Assembly: GCA_022822005.1 (NCBI GenBank)
Contig: JAJECO010000063.1
Span: forward strand, 1 to 64,000
Reading direction: 5' to 3'
Length of the DNA stretch: 64,000 nt
Origin: Candidatus Poribacteria bacterium
GTDB taxonomy: Bacteria; Poribacteria; WGA-4E; PCPOR2b
Under the pieces are notes generated by a model that was not told the origin of the DNA, searched no databases, and saw only the letters and a program-made list of their open reading frames with translations. This document shows, one piece after another, positions 7,398-16,230 of this stretch. The position numbers and the translations under genes are program-made. Within the stretch, counting starts at the first letter, position 1; each line of letters starts with the position of its first letter.

Positions 7398-10358
7398 CTA
7401 TTTACCACCGCGTATAGAAGGTTCTTGGCTTAACTTTCTGCGGAGTAACTCAAGCGGTCCACCAGATGCGAGAATCGGCTCTGGCAATCTTAATACATCG
7501 CGTGCAAATGCTTCGTCTAATTCCTTCCGAATAGGATCGCTATCAATTTCATGTAGGGGCAAAAGTGGCTGTTCACTCATAGCATCAAACAGCTTCACGG
7601 CTTCAGCAAGCAACTTTGGTTCAAGAGCCGTTACGTCCAGAATGGGTAAAGTGTGCAACATTGATTTACCTATGCTTCCCCTTCCCGACTGTTGCTTATT
7701 AGCATGCCACCAATATAACAACAAACCCAGCGTCGTGTTTGCCCATAAAACGAGTGCCTTTTCCTGATCAACGGATGAAAGGCTAATCGACGGCCATGCA
7801 CGACCACCGATGGTTTTCTGGGGCGTGAACTGCATCGCTGTTGACTGACTGTTGAACTGGAAATCGCAGTTGGAATGACAATGTGATGCGGTGTTCCAAA
7901 CACTTTCCACTTTAAGATCCACTATCGCTTGTTCCCCTGATGTGGATCCTTGTCGTGGAAAACCCTCACTATCTCCCTCAAACGACATGGTTCGCTCACG
8001 TTCTGCATCATGAGCCCAAAGCACGGGGTAAGTTGGCACACGATTTGGCGTAATTGGAGAAATATCGAATGGCCCTCTGATGCCCCCTGTCGATGTATTA
8101 CCCCTGATGTCCAGAGAGTAAGGACCAATTTCCCCGATTTTCGCCACCGTTGTCAGAGGTATATCAACAATCTCTGACTTATCCATGGTGGGCAACCAGA
8201 TGCTTTTTTTATGTGCAAGTTGATACGCCGTTTGAGCCAGAGAGAGATCCGCAATACGCGATAAATTCCAACCGCCAGAAACGGGTAACGGAGCGTCCAA
8301 CGCCTGACCAATCACCTCATCGCCAAAGCGAAGAGGGGTGCCGTTTACTGGACCATCTTCAAGGCGACGGAGATTCTTACTCTCTATCAACCGACGAATC
8401 TGTTCAGCTGCAATCACTCCAAGCAACGGAAATTGTGGTCGTTCGTTCAGTATGATAAACGTTGCTCTTGCACTTCCTGTCTCAGATTTACGTCCGATAA
8501 TCAGGCATTCCCCCATATGTGTATCGGCTGAAAACGATAGGTCTGCACTAGCCGCCCCCGCTATAGAAATTATTACAAGATGACTGTAACGTTCAGCCAA
8601 AAGCGCGCGGGACTTCTCCCAAGCATCACCTGAAATGAGACTGAGCGGCATCACCAAAGCCAATACGCCACCTAACTTCAACTTGCGGTCAGCAAGTACC
8701 AAAAAAATTGATGCCTCCCCCGCATTACCATGAGCACTAGTATCCTTTGTTAAACTTTTCGTAGCTTTGCCCATCAACCGTTGTTCCTCATCACTTGAAC
8801 TGAAGGCAGCAAACATCGGATTGGGAACACCAATCTTCTCGCCCTCATGTCCAGTGGAACGGGTAAAAGGCGGATTCATGATTGCTACGTCGAAAGACGC
8901 ATGAGGAAGGGAACGCCAAGTGTTCTGCTCAGCCTCGCCCATACCCTCCATACTTGTCGCGGTGATGGAGAGGATTTCAAACCTTCCTTGAGAGTCCAAC
9001 AGGTCCAACGAGCCAAGCGCAACCTCACCATTAGATTGCTTACCGTAAGCCACAGTTAGTATGGAGCTCTGCTTATACTTCACGCTGGGGTGTGCCCCCG
9101 CCAGCATTGATGCTGTGAGATGTGTTGCCGCCGGCAGAACATCACAACCAACAAGAGTAGTCGCCATCATGTCGGGGTGAAGTGCTTTGGCATCTCCACC
9201 GGCTAATTCGTGTAATTGACTTATGCGCTGATAGGCAGTCGAAAGCAGTGTTCCTGTTCCACATGCAAAGTCAGCGATCCGAAGCTCTGTCACATCAGCC
9301 GCGCTCGACCATGATCCACTTTTTGGTGGTGTGTCTGGGGTAATAGCCAACCCAACCAGTAACGCCGCTGCCCCCGGCGTAGTGTAGTAAGCCGCAAGGA
9401 ATTTTCGATCAGCAATGAGACGTTGGAAAACAGCACCAGTCAAATCATGGGAACGCATCAATCGCGCCTGTAAGAGTTTGTCAGCCGTTCCAGCTAAACC
9501 CTCGATAAGCAGCTGACTCTCTGCTGTTGGAATCACTTCAAGTATACGACGGGCAATGTCAAAGATGGGCCAGTAATTGACTTTGAGTATCTTCCGCCAT
9601 TCAGTCAGGACAGCAGACTTGGTTAGGCCACTGTCTGATCCTCGCAGTTGTTCGAGCGAATTAACGTTTGCTAATTCATCTGGTCCACCCGCTAAATTCT
9701 CCTGAAATACGAAGGCGTTAGCTAAAATTGTGGCGGCCATACGGCGTGTCTGGTCACTGTCTGTCTGCCGTAATTCTGCACCTATCTGGTGAATTGCTCC
9801 CGGATGTTCCTCAAGCATTTCCCTTAATAAGCCAGCCGCCTCACTAACGCCGGTAACTAATTGATCCGCAGCCTTTTCGATAACTTCGGGTGGAACTGAC
9901 GCATACTGCACAAGAATTGAGAGATCAGAGACACCCCCAAGAATCCAACCAGAACGGGGCCAACGGGAAGGTGCAGATGGATCACTACCAGTATAAAGTG
10001 CCATTTCTATATCACCCGCATCTTCTAATTCGCTCTGTAAAAAGGATCCCTCCTTCGTTCTCAGTCTCTGAGGCAAGCGCACGGCAATAGATGATAAAAT
10101 TGTCCTTCCTGTAGCACGTATCTGTTTCCCAAGACGTGCTATTGCGTCTGATTCAACAGTAGGTGCCGGTAATACCTCGGTTTCAATCACTACAGGAGAA
10201 ACAGTGGATTCTATAACCAAGATATCAGGCCGTTCATTACTTTCTTTCAACATACCACTGTTTTCTGAACGAACAACATTAGATTGCTGCCAAGCGCGAC
10301 GTGTCCCTCTCAATACTCCGGCAAGGGCATCATTAATTGTATGTTCAGTCGTTGCCAT
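7398..10358 (-). CDS. N6-adenine DNA methyltransferase with nuclease-like N-terminus (type IIG/type I-like)
   Basis: A 986-residue predicted restriction-modification protein that would methylate adenine in DNA using S-adenosylmethionine. The SAM-binding motif I, IADFACGTGTLL, is near residue 361, and the catalytic motif IV NPPF (in DVAIMNPPFTR) near residue 493, with the spacing usual for gamma-class N6-adenine methylases. A helical region of about 240 residues precedes motif I, and a long C-terminal part (residues about 650-986) would be the target-recognition region. Near residues 44-60 RPDILVIES...VVIETEV resembles a restriction-nuclease core but lacks the usual Lys (E-T-E), so nuclease activity is doubtful. 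The start is well supported by AAAGGAG four bases before the ATG. No HsdS or HsdR gene is adjacent. Flanking genes on the same strand are an AT-rich candidate nuclease and a membrane protein, suggesting a mobile defence cassette. Confidence 0.8.
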   Translation of the reverse strand: MATTEHTINDALAGVLRGTRRAWQQSNVVRSENSGMLKESNERPDILVIESTVSPVVIETEVLPAPTVESDAIARLGKQIRATGRTILSSIAVRLPQRLRTKEGSFLQSELEDAGDIEMALYTGSDPSAPSRWPRSGWILGGVSDLSILVQYASVPPEVIEKAADQLVTGVSEAAGLLREMLEEHPGAIHQIGAELRQTDSDQTRRMAATILANAFVFQENLAGGPDELANVNSLEQLRGSDSGLTKSAVLTEWRKILKVNYWPIFDIARRILEVIPTAESQLLIEGLAGTADKLLQARLMRSHDLTGAVFQRLIADRKFLAAYYTTPGAAALLVGLAITPDTPPKSGSWSSAADVTELRIADFACGTGTLLSTAYQRISQLHELAGGDAKALHPDMMATTLVGCDVLPAATHLTASMLAGAHPSVKYKQSSILTVAYGKQSNGEVALGSLDLLDSQGRFEILSITATSMEGMGEAEQNTWRSLPHASFDVAIMNPPFTRSTGHEGEKIGVPNPMFAAFSSSDEEQRLMGKATKSLTKDTSAHGNAGEASIFLVLADRKLKLGGVLALVMPLSLISGDAWEKSRALLAERYSHLVIISIAGAASADLSFSADTHMGECLIIGRKSETGSARATFIILNERPQFPLLGVIAAEQIRRLIESKNLRRLEDGPVNGTPLRFGDEVIGQALDAPLPVSGGWNLSRIADLSLAQTAYQLAHKKSIWLPTMDKSEIVDIPLTTVAKIGEIGPYSLDIRGNTSTGGIRGPFDISPITPNRVPTYPVLWAHDAERERTMSFEGDSEGFPRQGSTSGEQAIVDLKVESVWNTASHCHSNCDFQFNSQSTAMQFTPQKTIGGRAWPSISLSSVDQEKALVLWANTTLGLLLYWWHANKQQSGRGSIGKSMLHTLPILDVTALEPKLLAEAVKLFDAMSEQPLLPLHEIDSDPIRKELDEAFARDVLRLPEPILASGGPLELLRRKLSQEPSIRGGK

Positions 10359-10407
10359 GGTTCTCCTTTCACCTTAAAACTACCCTTCATCTGGGCGGCA
10401 CGTAAGG

Positions 10408-10552
10408 TTATCGGACATCTTTTTTGGGTTTTATTACATCTGTGATAGCCACATCTGTGATAGCCCTAAAACCCGCGCTGTTACTGGATCTTTACTTCCC
10501 GTTTTTCCTCAAATAACCCTCAGAATGTCCGATGAGGATATTTATCGGATAT
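10408..10552. promoter_or_regulatory. Candidate operator cluster, TTATCGGAYAT repeats
   Basis: TTATCGGACAT at 10408-10418 and TTATCGGATAT at 10542-10552 are direct copies. A third, inverted copy ATGTCCGAT lies at 10525-10533, giving a short palindrome with the second. All are in the 236-bp gap upstream of the methylase gene, where an autoregulator could bind. No regulator is identified. Confidence 0.35.
10436..10465. repeat. Tandem duplication of a 15-bp unit
   Basis: ACATCTGTGATAGCC occurs twice head to tail (10436-10450 and 10451-10465) within the region upstream of the methylase gene. Confidence 0.8.
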
Positions 10553-10594
10553 TTCCTTTTTTTCTTGGTGCCTGTAACATTATTACTGTTTTTT

Positions 10595-11119
10595 CTATAG
10601 TTTTGTGTTGCCTCTAGGGGGGTGTTTCATTCCTTCCCATTTTTTGTTTTTATCTAGGATTTTTCGCCTTATGTTATCTATGTCTGCTATTTCTTGGTAC
10701 ATTGGGGTGAATTTTCCATCTTTGTCGCTTTCTTGTGTCCGTTCTACTAGTGTTGTGATTCGTTCTGCCAATTTCAATTCTGGATTTTGTGGATCTTGCT
10801 CTGTTATAAGTGTTTGAACTATGGTGGCTAGTTGGCGGACTAGTATTAATAGTGCGCCTATGGCGTAACGTGTTTGGGTTGTAAGGTCAATGTATTCTGC
10901 TCTAACTCTTTTTTCTTTTGTTTTGCTCAATAGTGTTTTTGTTGTCCATTTGATGTGTCTAGGTGATAATTTGTATTTCTTCCCCCATATGTTTTTTGCC
11001 AGGGCTTTTATTTCTTCTCTCCATATTATCAGGATTGTTGTTGCGACTGTTCCAGATACAAGTATGCACGCTGCTATTACGTGTGATGCTCCGGGATTGT
11101 TGTTTAACCATTCTAACAT
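10595..11119 (-). CDS. Membrane-anchored hypothetical protein of the island
   Basis: A 174-residue protein with one clear N-terminal membrane segment (about residues 13-33, HVIAACILVSGTVATTILII). A second, weaker hydrophobic patch lies near residues 86-95 (YAIGALLILV). The rest is basic and helical, with possible coiled-coil character. AAGGAA seven bases before the ATG supports the start. The coding strand is strongly AT-rich, like the candidate nuclease gene and unlike the surrounding genome, so these genes probably arrived together. It lies 236 bases upstream of the methylase gene on the same strand. Membrane proteins often accompany defence or phage cassettes, but nothing here fixes a function. 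Confidence 0.6.
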   Translation of the reverse strand: MLEWLNNNPGASHVIAACILVSGTVATTILIIWREEIKALAKNIWGKKYKLSPRHIKWTTKTLLSKTKEKRVRAEYIDLTTQTRYAIGALLILVRQLATIVQTLITEQDPQNPELKLAERITTLVERTQESDKDGKFTPMYQEIADIDNIRRKILDKNKKWEGMKHPPRGNTKL

Positions 11120-11242
11120 TGTATTTCCTTCTTTATCTTTGGTTATAGGCTGCCATAACCTCTACCATTGTGCATGTCCTTTGACTAAGTTACATGCACC
11201 GCGTATTGGTCTAATAGGTTATCTCTAAACATCTTCAGCGCC

Positions 11243-11581
11243 TCAAATCCCCATCTTTTGAAGTTCCGCCACAAAGCAGGCATGGGGACGGGTGCCTCCC
11301 TTCCGGCTTTTATCCCTTCGCGATTCGTGGCGCGTCAGGTGGTCGATGTGGTTCTGGTTAAGTTGTCGTATCGAAGCGTCCATGTCGGACAACCGCTGAT
11401 TCATTTCGCCTCGGAGGTCAGAAAAGCCCTGATTCATCTCTGATCTCACTTCCGAGATTTGTGTAGTCATCTCCAATTTCACGGTTTCGATTTGATTGTC
11501 GGTCTTGTTTTGGCGTTGTTCAAGCCGTTCGGTCCTAATTTCCGATGGCAGTACATATTTCCTCGTAGTGTGGTCTATCAT
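11243..11581 (-). CDS. Coiled-coil hypothetical protein
   Basis: A 112-residue protein whose middle (residues about 15-80) is a continuous heptad-like coiled coil with repeated units: EMTTQISEVRSEMNQGFSD, then LRGEMNQRLSDMD. Such short coiled-coil proteins are common next to phage, toxin and mobile genes. The C-terminal 25 residues (SRKGGTRPHACFV) look unlike the rest, so the 3' end may be out of frame or truncated. The segment encoding VLPSEIR shares about 18 bases with non-coding sequence at 3672-3690, hinting at a dispersed relative. No good ribosome-binding site is seen. Confidence 0.45.
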   Translation of the reverse strand: MIDHTTRKYVLPSEIRTERLEQRQNKTDNQIETVKLEMTTQISEVRSEMNQGFSDLRGEMNQRLSDMDASIRQLNQNHIDHLTRHESRRDKSRKGGTRPHACFVAELQKMGI

Positions 11582-12341
11582 TATCAGGACCCAAGCAAAT
11601 TTTGAAATGTCCTTTTTCGTTTTCCACGATGTATATTTTTTAAATAGGACTTGCGCAGCTAAACGGTTAAAGCCCTGTAGTTCGGCGATTCATCGCCGCA
11701 GGACACCGGTCCCAACGCCCGATAAATCGGGCAACTACAATCGAAGTACGTCAGTCCTGTTAAAGAAAATGATAACACATCTGGTAGACAGCATCAACTG
11801 AGTCAGAAGCATTCATCCTTGATGGAATACACATGTCGCCCCGCCCCGATAAATCCCCGATAAATTGGGCAACTACAGCAAGGCCTGAGGTTTATAATAG
11901 GTCTCGGTGTCTCCCCGATAAAATCGGAACAGGCGGAACGGAGCCATTTTTGTCCGTATGCAGTGGATTTGACAATCCACTGCGAGCGGTAATTGATTCA
12001 ATCTAGCTTTGATTCGATCGGTTTGCAGTGGTTTCTATAACTGGCAATTTAGGTTAATTCATGGTAAATGTGGGCTGTCCTCGGCATCAATTCTATGCCA
12101 TTTATTGATTTCTAACACCCTATAGGGTAACATGTGTTAAGTAAATCGTCAAAATTTTTGTTAATTTTTTCTCTGTCTGATGCGCCGAAACCCAGTCAGG
12201 GAGCGGGTTTGACGGACGGGACAAATTTTGCAAATCACCCCGACAAATCGGCTGGAAAACGTTGAAATTTTTTCAAAAGTGTTAGATTTTGTTAGATTCT
12301 GTTAGGTGAACCTAAGCTGCTAATTGATAAATCGAGCAACA
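11582..12341. repeat. Repeat-filled intergenic region, including composite repeat copy H
   Basis: No gene is visible. The stretch holds several CCCGATAAATCGGG-type hairpins (about 11708-11735, 11850-11875, 11913-11928) and the composite palindrome module TGCAGTGGATTT...AATCCACTGCGAGCGG at about 11959-11990. An end signature, AACTGGCAATTTAGGTTAA, lies near 12039-12057. It also contains a short palindrome CCCTATAGGG flanked by TAACAC/GTGTTA near 12115-12140. This gap closes the accessory island on its right side. Confidence 0.65.
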
Positions 12342-12373
12342 GAAACCGAGTTTTGAAGAAAAAACTCGGTTTC
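12342..12373. repeat. AAACCGAGTTTT hairpin, copy 1
   Basis: GAAACCGAGTTTT pairs with AAAACTCGGTTTC across a short loop, 27 bases after the stop of the VOC gene, where it can serve as its terminator. Near-identical hairpins lie at 35329-35360 and 36369-36400. Confidence 0.7.
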
Positions 12374-12399
12374 AGGGCAAATGACTTTTCAAATAGGTG

Positions 12400-12912
12400 T
12401 TAGGCGTTGCTCCAATCGTATTCGTGGACGACCTGTTCTCCTGTGCCGATTTCATTGAGTTCGAGCAGGTTGCCGTCTGGATCGTAAAAGAAGAGCACAT
12501 GCCATTCACCTTCGCCCGCGAAGCGGACGGGTGGGGAGACAAATTCTACGCCCGCTGCCTTTAGCCGTTCGTAAGTAGCGGGGACATCTTCGACACCGAA
12601 ACAGATGTGTGCACTCGGCACATGGTTGACCGGGTAGCGTTGGACGGGGCTGGTGGGATTGAGCCATTGGATGAGATCCAGTGTGAAGCCCGGTCCGTCG
12701 TTTCGGGTGTGGCCATGGATGCCATCGGGTGCTCGTAGCCGATATTCGCGCATGTGCACCTTGGGGATCGCAACCATTTCGGAGATTGGACCGTCGTTGT
12801 GTTCTTCGGGGGAGACGACCTCCAGTCCAAGTAGGTCGCGATAGAAGTGCAGCGACTTTTCCAGATCGCTGACCATGACGGCGACATGATCGATTTTGAT
12901 TGAGGTGCTCAT
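12400..12912 (-). CDS. VOC (glyoxalase/dioxygenase) superfamily protein
   Basis: A 170-residue vicinal-oxygen-chelate fold protein of the glyoxalase / bleomycin-resistance / ring-cleaving dioxygenase superfamily. Two beta-alpha-beta-beta-beta modules are visible: KIDHVAVMVSDLEKSLHFY at the start, with the metal-ligand His at residue 9, and HICFGVEDVPATYERLKAAG in the second half, ending in FFYDPDGNLLELNE with the usual C-terminal Glu ligand. The substrate cannot be told; the DLIQW and YDWSNA parts give no clue. It stands alone, with a hairpin just downstream and an SDR gene about 310 bases upstream on the same strand. Confidence 0.8.
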   Translation of the reverse strand: MSTSIKIDHVAVMVSDLEKSLHFYRDLLGLEVVSPEEHNDGPISEMVAIPKVHMREYRLRAPDGIHGHTRNDGPGFTLDLIQWLNPTSPVQRYPVNHVPSAHICFGVEDVPATYERLKAAGVEFVSPPVRFAGEGEWHVLFFYDPDGNLLELNEIGTGEQVVHEYDWSNA

Positions 12913-13222
12913 AGGGGTTGTTCCTTTCTAATCTGTGTTTGGATTCCTTATTTCTAGGCCTTACGCATTTCAGGGCGGGACAAGATGCCCCGCCTACGGC
13001 TAGCTGTGCAAGTCCTGATTTCTGGTAGGTATGCAGAAGTGAGTCTGAGTCTACAGGTTCAACTGACTGATTAACACCTCCGTGAAATCTGACAGAATTT
13101 TTGTAAAAGTGTTAGATGAGGCGAGTATGTCCTCACTCCCACGCTTCCTCACATACTCGCTCCCTCCGTCTTCTTTCGTTTCACGCTTCAACAATGCGTT
13201 ATTTTTATTATCAGAATTGGTA
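12913..13222. other. Intergenic region without recognised genes
   Basis: No protein-like frame is convincing. A TTTTTGTAAAAGTGTTAGAT segment near 13092-13112 resembles TTTCAAAAGTGTTAGATTT near 12271, so it is probably another dispersed repeat. The rest has no visible structure. Confidence 0.4.
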
Positions 13223-13969
13223 TTACTTCGTGGTGTATCCGCCGTCGACCGTCATTACGGAGCCTGTGGTATACGACGACTCGTCGCTTGCCAAGAATAA
13301 CGCAGCATAGGCAACCTCCATCGGTTCCGCGAAACGCTCGAAAAGGTTCGCCTTACGGTACGGTGCGAGATGTTCCTCTGGGATGTTTGCCGCCATGGGT
13401 GTGTTCATGGATCCGGGACAGATTGCGTTGACCCGGATACCCTCTCCCGCGTGGTCGCACGCCATCGCTCTGACCAGTCCGATGACGCCGTGCTTGGAGG
13501 CGTTGTAGGACGCTTGGTTCGGCTGACCGACGAGCCCTGAAATGGACGAGATACAGATAATGCTCCCGCCACCCTGACGCCGCATCTGTGGGATAGCAGC
13601 CCTTGAGCACAGAAAGGTGCCTTTGAGGTTCACACCCAAGACGTAGTCCCACTCCTCCTCGGTGGTGTCGGGGACGTTTTTCTCGACCTGTACCCCCGCA
13701 TTATTGACCAAGACATCGGCGTGGCCATAGGAATCAACGGCTGCAGCAATCATCCGTTCAGCGTCCTCGCTCTTAGAGACATCCGCCCGAACAAAAATCG
13801 CATCGCCACCTTCCGCGCGGATAGCGCTCACTGTTTCCGCTCCAGCCTCTATATTGATATCGGGAACGACGACCTTGGCACCTTCGCGGCTGAATAGCAG
13901 CGCCATCGCCTGACCTAATCCCATGCCTGAGCCGGTGATAACGGCAACCTTATCTTTCAATCGTGACAT
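13223..13969 (-). CDS. Short-chain dehydrogenase/reductase (SDR)
   Basis: A classical 248-residue SDR that would oxidise or reduce an alcohol/ketone with NAD(P). The cofactor motif TGSGMGLG is at residues 12-19, NNAG at 89-92, and the catalytic Ser142, Tyr155 and Lys159 (YNASK) are all present. The C-terminal segment YTTGSVMTVDGGYT is the usual family ending. Asp37 (VVPDIN) after the second strand favours NAD(H). Closest in style to FabG/glucose-1-dehydrogenase-like or sorbitol/gluconate dehydrogenases; the substrate is not determinable. It is followed by the VOC gene and preceded by a MITE-like repeat and the CoA-transferase gene, all on the minus strand, but the gaps are too long to assume one operon. 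Confidence 0.88.
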   Translation of the reverse strand: MSRLKDKVAVITGSGMGLGQAMALLFSREGAKVVVPDINIEAGAETVSAIRAEGGDAIFVRADVSKSEDAERMIAAAVDSYGHADVLVNNAGVQVEKNVPDTTEEEWDYVLGVNLKGTFLCSRAAIPQMRRQGGGSIICISSISGLVGQPNQASYNASKHGVIGLVRAMACDHAGEGIRVNAICPGSMNTPMAANIPEEHLAPYRKANLFERFAEPMEVAYAALFLASDESSYTTGSVMTVDGGYTTK

Positions 13970-14028
13970 CGGCTTTTACCTCCTCTCTGTTCAACGATGA
14001 TTTATAGTGAATTCTAAAAATAAATGAA

Positions 14029-14175
14029 GGGTGCTCATAAATCTAGTGACTGCAATTCGATTCTGTAGCTCAGTTGAGGGGGGATTGGGGGAAACGGTTA
14101 AAACCCAATCGGTATCCACATAAACCATTTGAGGTTGTTCAGGCTACAGGCATCAAGACCTACTTATGAGCACCC
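14029..14175. mobile_element. MITE-like element with 12-bp terminal inverted repeats
   Basis: GGGTGCTCATAA at 14029-14040 is exactly inverted at 14164-14175, enclosing about 120 bp without a coding frame. No clear target duplication is visible. It is probably a small non-autonomous element or an old hairpin-forming repeat. The remainder of the 13970-14332 gap holds CCCGATAAATCGGG-type repeats at about 14200-14300. Confidence 0.5.
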
Positions 14176-14332
14176 CTCAAATACATAGACACTTTCGCCC
14201 GCCGGTAGGTGCGGTTTTCAACCCTGGTCTCGACTTATCGGACCGCACTGTATAGGCGCAGTCCCCGATAAATCGGGATCCCGACCTGTCGGGAGAAACA
14301 GCGCCCACCAAAGGTTAGAACGGTGGTTTCAT

Positions 14333-15877
14333 TTAGAAGTTTGGGAATCTCAAGGGTTGGTCGGTGAACACCTTTTCATCGATTACCGAAACGTCCTCGA
14401 CAATTGGTTTGAAGCCCATCCCGTTCAGTACATCGCGTTGGATGTCAATTCCCGGTGCGACCTCCTTTAGTTCAACACCACGATCCGTCAGTTGGAAGGT
14501 CGCACGCTCGGTGACATACAACACCTCCTGTCCGGTCTCGCGGGCGTATCTGCCGCTGAAGGTGATTTGCTCGACATGATCGACAAACTTGGGGACTACC
14601 CCTTCCTTAACGACGCTGACGCTGCCCTCCTGAATTTCAACCTCTGACTTCACGGCGAGTGTGCCGCAGAATACCACCTTCTTTGCGTTCTGGGAGATGT
14701 CGATGAAACCGCCGCAGCCGGGGATGCGGTTACCAAACTTGCTGACGTTCACGTTGCCGTGTCCATCCACTTGGGCGTGCGAAAGGAATGCGATGTCGAT
14801 GCCGCCGCCCTGATACGAATCGAACTGGTACGGCTGATCCAGGATTACCATCGGATAGTACATCGCACCGGAATCGAGTCCGCCAGCGGGAATGCCGCCC
14901 AAGCTGCCCTGCTCGATGCTGAGGGTAATCTGATCTTCAATCCCGCTCTCCTCGGCGATCATCCCGACACCAAAGGGCATACCAAATCCGAGATTCACCA
15001 CAGCGTTCGGACGCAGTTCCAACGCCGCCCGTTTGACGATGACTTTGCGTTCATCGAGCGAGAGTCGCCCCATGCTCAGGTCGCCTTCACGCGCCTCACC
15101 ACACAACGCCGGATCGTAGTTGATCTGGTAGGTCTGTTTCTGGTCCGGGGCAAGGACGAGCGCATCGACAAGCGTACCGGGGATCTTGACCATGCGGGGA
15201 TCGATGCCACGTTTCCCGACCATCCGCTTAACCTGTGCGATGACCTTTCCCCCGGAGTTCCGCGCCGCCTGTGCGTCCGATAGCATCTCGAAATAGGCAG
15301 CCTCATCCTCCATCGAGATATTGCCATCGGGATCGGCGGTGGTGCCGCGGATGAAGGCGACATTCACGGGGAAGCTGTGGTACATCAGATACTCCTTGCC
15401 CCGCAGTGTCACCACTTCCACCAGGTCTTCCGTCGCCCGTTCGTTCAGTTTACCGCCCTCGATTCGTGGGTCCGCGAATGTGTGCAAGCCGACGTGGGTG
15501 ATGTAACCCGGCGCACCGGCGGCGATGCTCCGCATCAGGCAGGATAACGCGCCCTGTGGAAGGTTGTACGCCTCCGTTTTGTTTTCGATCGCGAGTTGTG
15601 CCATGGGTGGGGACATCCCCCAATGTCCGCCGATGTCTCGTTTAATCAGGCGCGGATCGGCGAGGTGTCCCAAGCCGAGTTCGCCCTGATCGCCCATGCC
15701 GCTGATGTGGACGACGGTTAGATCGCGCGGTTGAAGCGTTGACCGGAATCGCTGCCCTAACGCCTCAATGAGTTTTTCGGGGATGGCGTGGCCCGCGCCG
15801 CTACCGCCAATAACGAGGGTATCCCCGCTTTGTACCATTTGGGCAGCTTCTTCTGCGGTGATAATCGGTTTTATCAT
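14333..15877 (-). CDS. Family I acyl-CoA:carboxylate CoA-transferase, fused alpha-beta
   Basis: A 514-residue CoA-transferase with both halves in one chain, as in propionate or 3-oxoacid/acetate CoA-transferases. The N-terminal half carries the glycine-rich GDTLVIGGSGAGHAIPEKL and later FIRGTTADPDGNISME, the hallmark of the alpha part. The beta half begins near VNLGFGMP. It contains ITLSIEQGSLGGIPAGG, where the Glu is the expected catalytic residue that forms the glutamyl-CoA intermediate, and later FCGTLAV. It would move CoA between a short or branched-chain acyl-CoA and a carboxylate, in fatty-acid or ketone degradation. No adjacent thiolase or dehydrogenase fixes the substrate. It is the distal gene of no obvious operon. 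Confidence 0.85.
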   Translation of the reverse strand: MIKPIITAEEAAQMVQSGDTLVIGGSGAGHAIPEKLIEALGQRFRSTLQPRDLTVVHISGMGDQGELGLGHLADPRLIKRDIGGHWGMSPPMAQLAIENKTEAYNLPQGALSCLMRSIAAGAPGYITHVGLHTFADPRIEGGKLNERATEDLVEVVTLRGKEYLMYHSFPVNVAFIRGTTADPDGNISMEDEAAYFEMLSDAQAARNSGGKVIAQVKRMVGKRGIDPRMVKIPGTLVDALVLAPDQKQTYQINYDPALCGEAREGDLSMGRLSLDERKVIVKRAALELRPNAVVNLGFGMPFGVGMIAEESGIEDQITLSIEQGSLGGIPAGGLDSGAMYYPMVILDQPYQFDSYQGGGIDIAFLSHAQVDGHGNVNVSKFGNRIPGCGGFIDISQNAKKVVFCGTLAVKSEVEIQEGSVSVVKEGVVPKFVDHVEQITFSGRYARETGQEVLYVTERATFQLTDRGVELKEVAPGIDIQRDVLNGMGFKPIVEDVSVIDEKVFTDQPLRFPNF

Positions 15878-15933
15878 TTAATGACTCCTGATAATCGGAT
15901 TTGATCGAGAATTTTTATCGCTTGGTTATTATT

Positions 15934-16098
15934 AATCTAAGTTGCTAGTTGTCAGACTCGCTCGGCTTTGATAGGCATATCCAAGCCATCTTTGTACCTG
16001 TGCAGTGGATTTGTCAATCCACTGCGAGCGGTTAATGGGCTTTATTCAGTTCCCATTCTCCCGTTTTACAACATTTTCCATAACTAGCAACTTAGGTT
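15934..16098. repeat. Composite palindromic repeat, copy B, with 17-bp inverted ends
   Basis: The element starts AATCTAAGTTGCTAGTT and ends AACTAGCAACTTAGGTT, inverted with 16 of 17 matches. Inside are the CGGCTTTGATAGG...CCAAGCC hairpin and the TGCAGTGGATTT...AATCCACTGCGAGCGG hairpin. It is the most complete copy with this end type. Confidence 0.8.
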
Positions 16099-16100
16099 AT

Positions 16101-16213
16101 CATAATTTACTTCCTGCTCGACTTGGATAGCCATATCCAAGTCCGACTTGCGGGGGTGTTGTGGATTTGTCAATCCACAACGAGCAGGACCATTAGCATT
16201 TATCTAACAGTGT
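16101..16213. repeat. Composite palindromic repeat, copy C
   Basis: It contains CTGCTCGACTTGGATAG...ATATCCAAGTC and GTTGTGGATTT...AATCCACAACGAGCAGG, and ends GACCATTAGCATTTATCTAACA. It shares this right end with copies at 46979-47101 and 59209-59332. It directly abuts copy B. Confidence 0.8.
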
Positions 16214-16230
16214 ACTAGTACCATTGGTTA

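Noticed and set aside
7398-10358. Type I HsdM or BREX PglX assignment for the 986-residue methylase
   Set aside because: No HsdS, HsdR or other BREX genes are adjacent, and the domain order is not convincingly that of PglX. Only the N6-adenine methylase call is supported.
14040-14110. TAGCTCAGTTGAGG stretch resembling a tRNA D-arm
   Set aside because: No acceptor stem, anticodon arm or T-arm can be built around it; it lies inside the MITE-like element.
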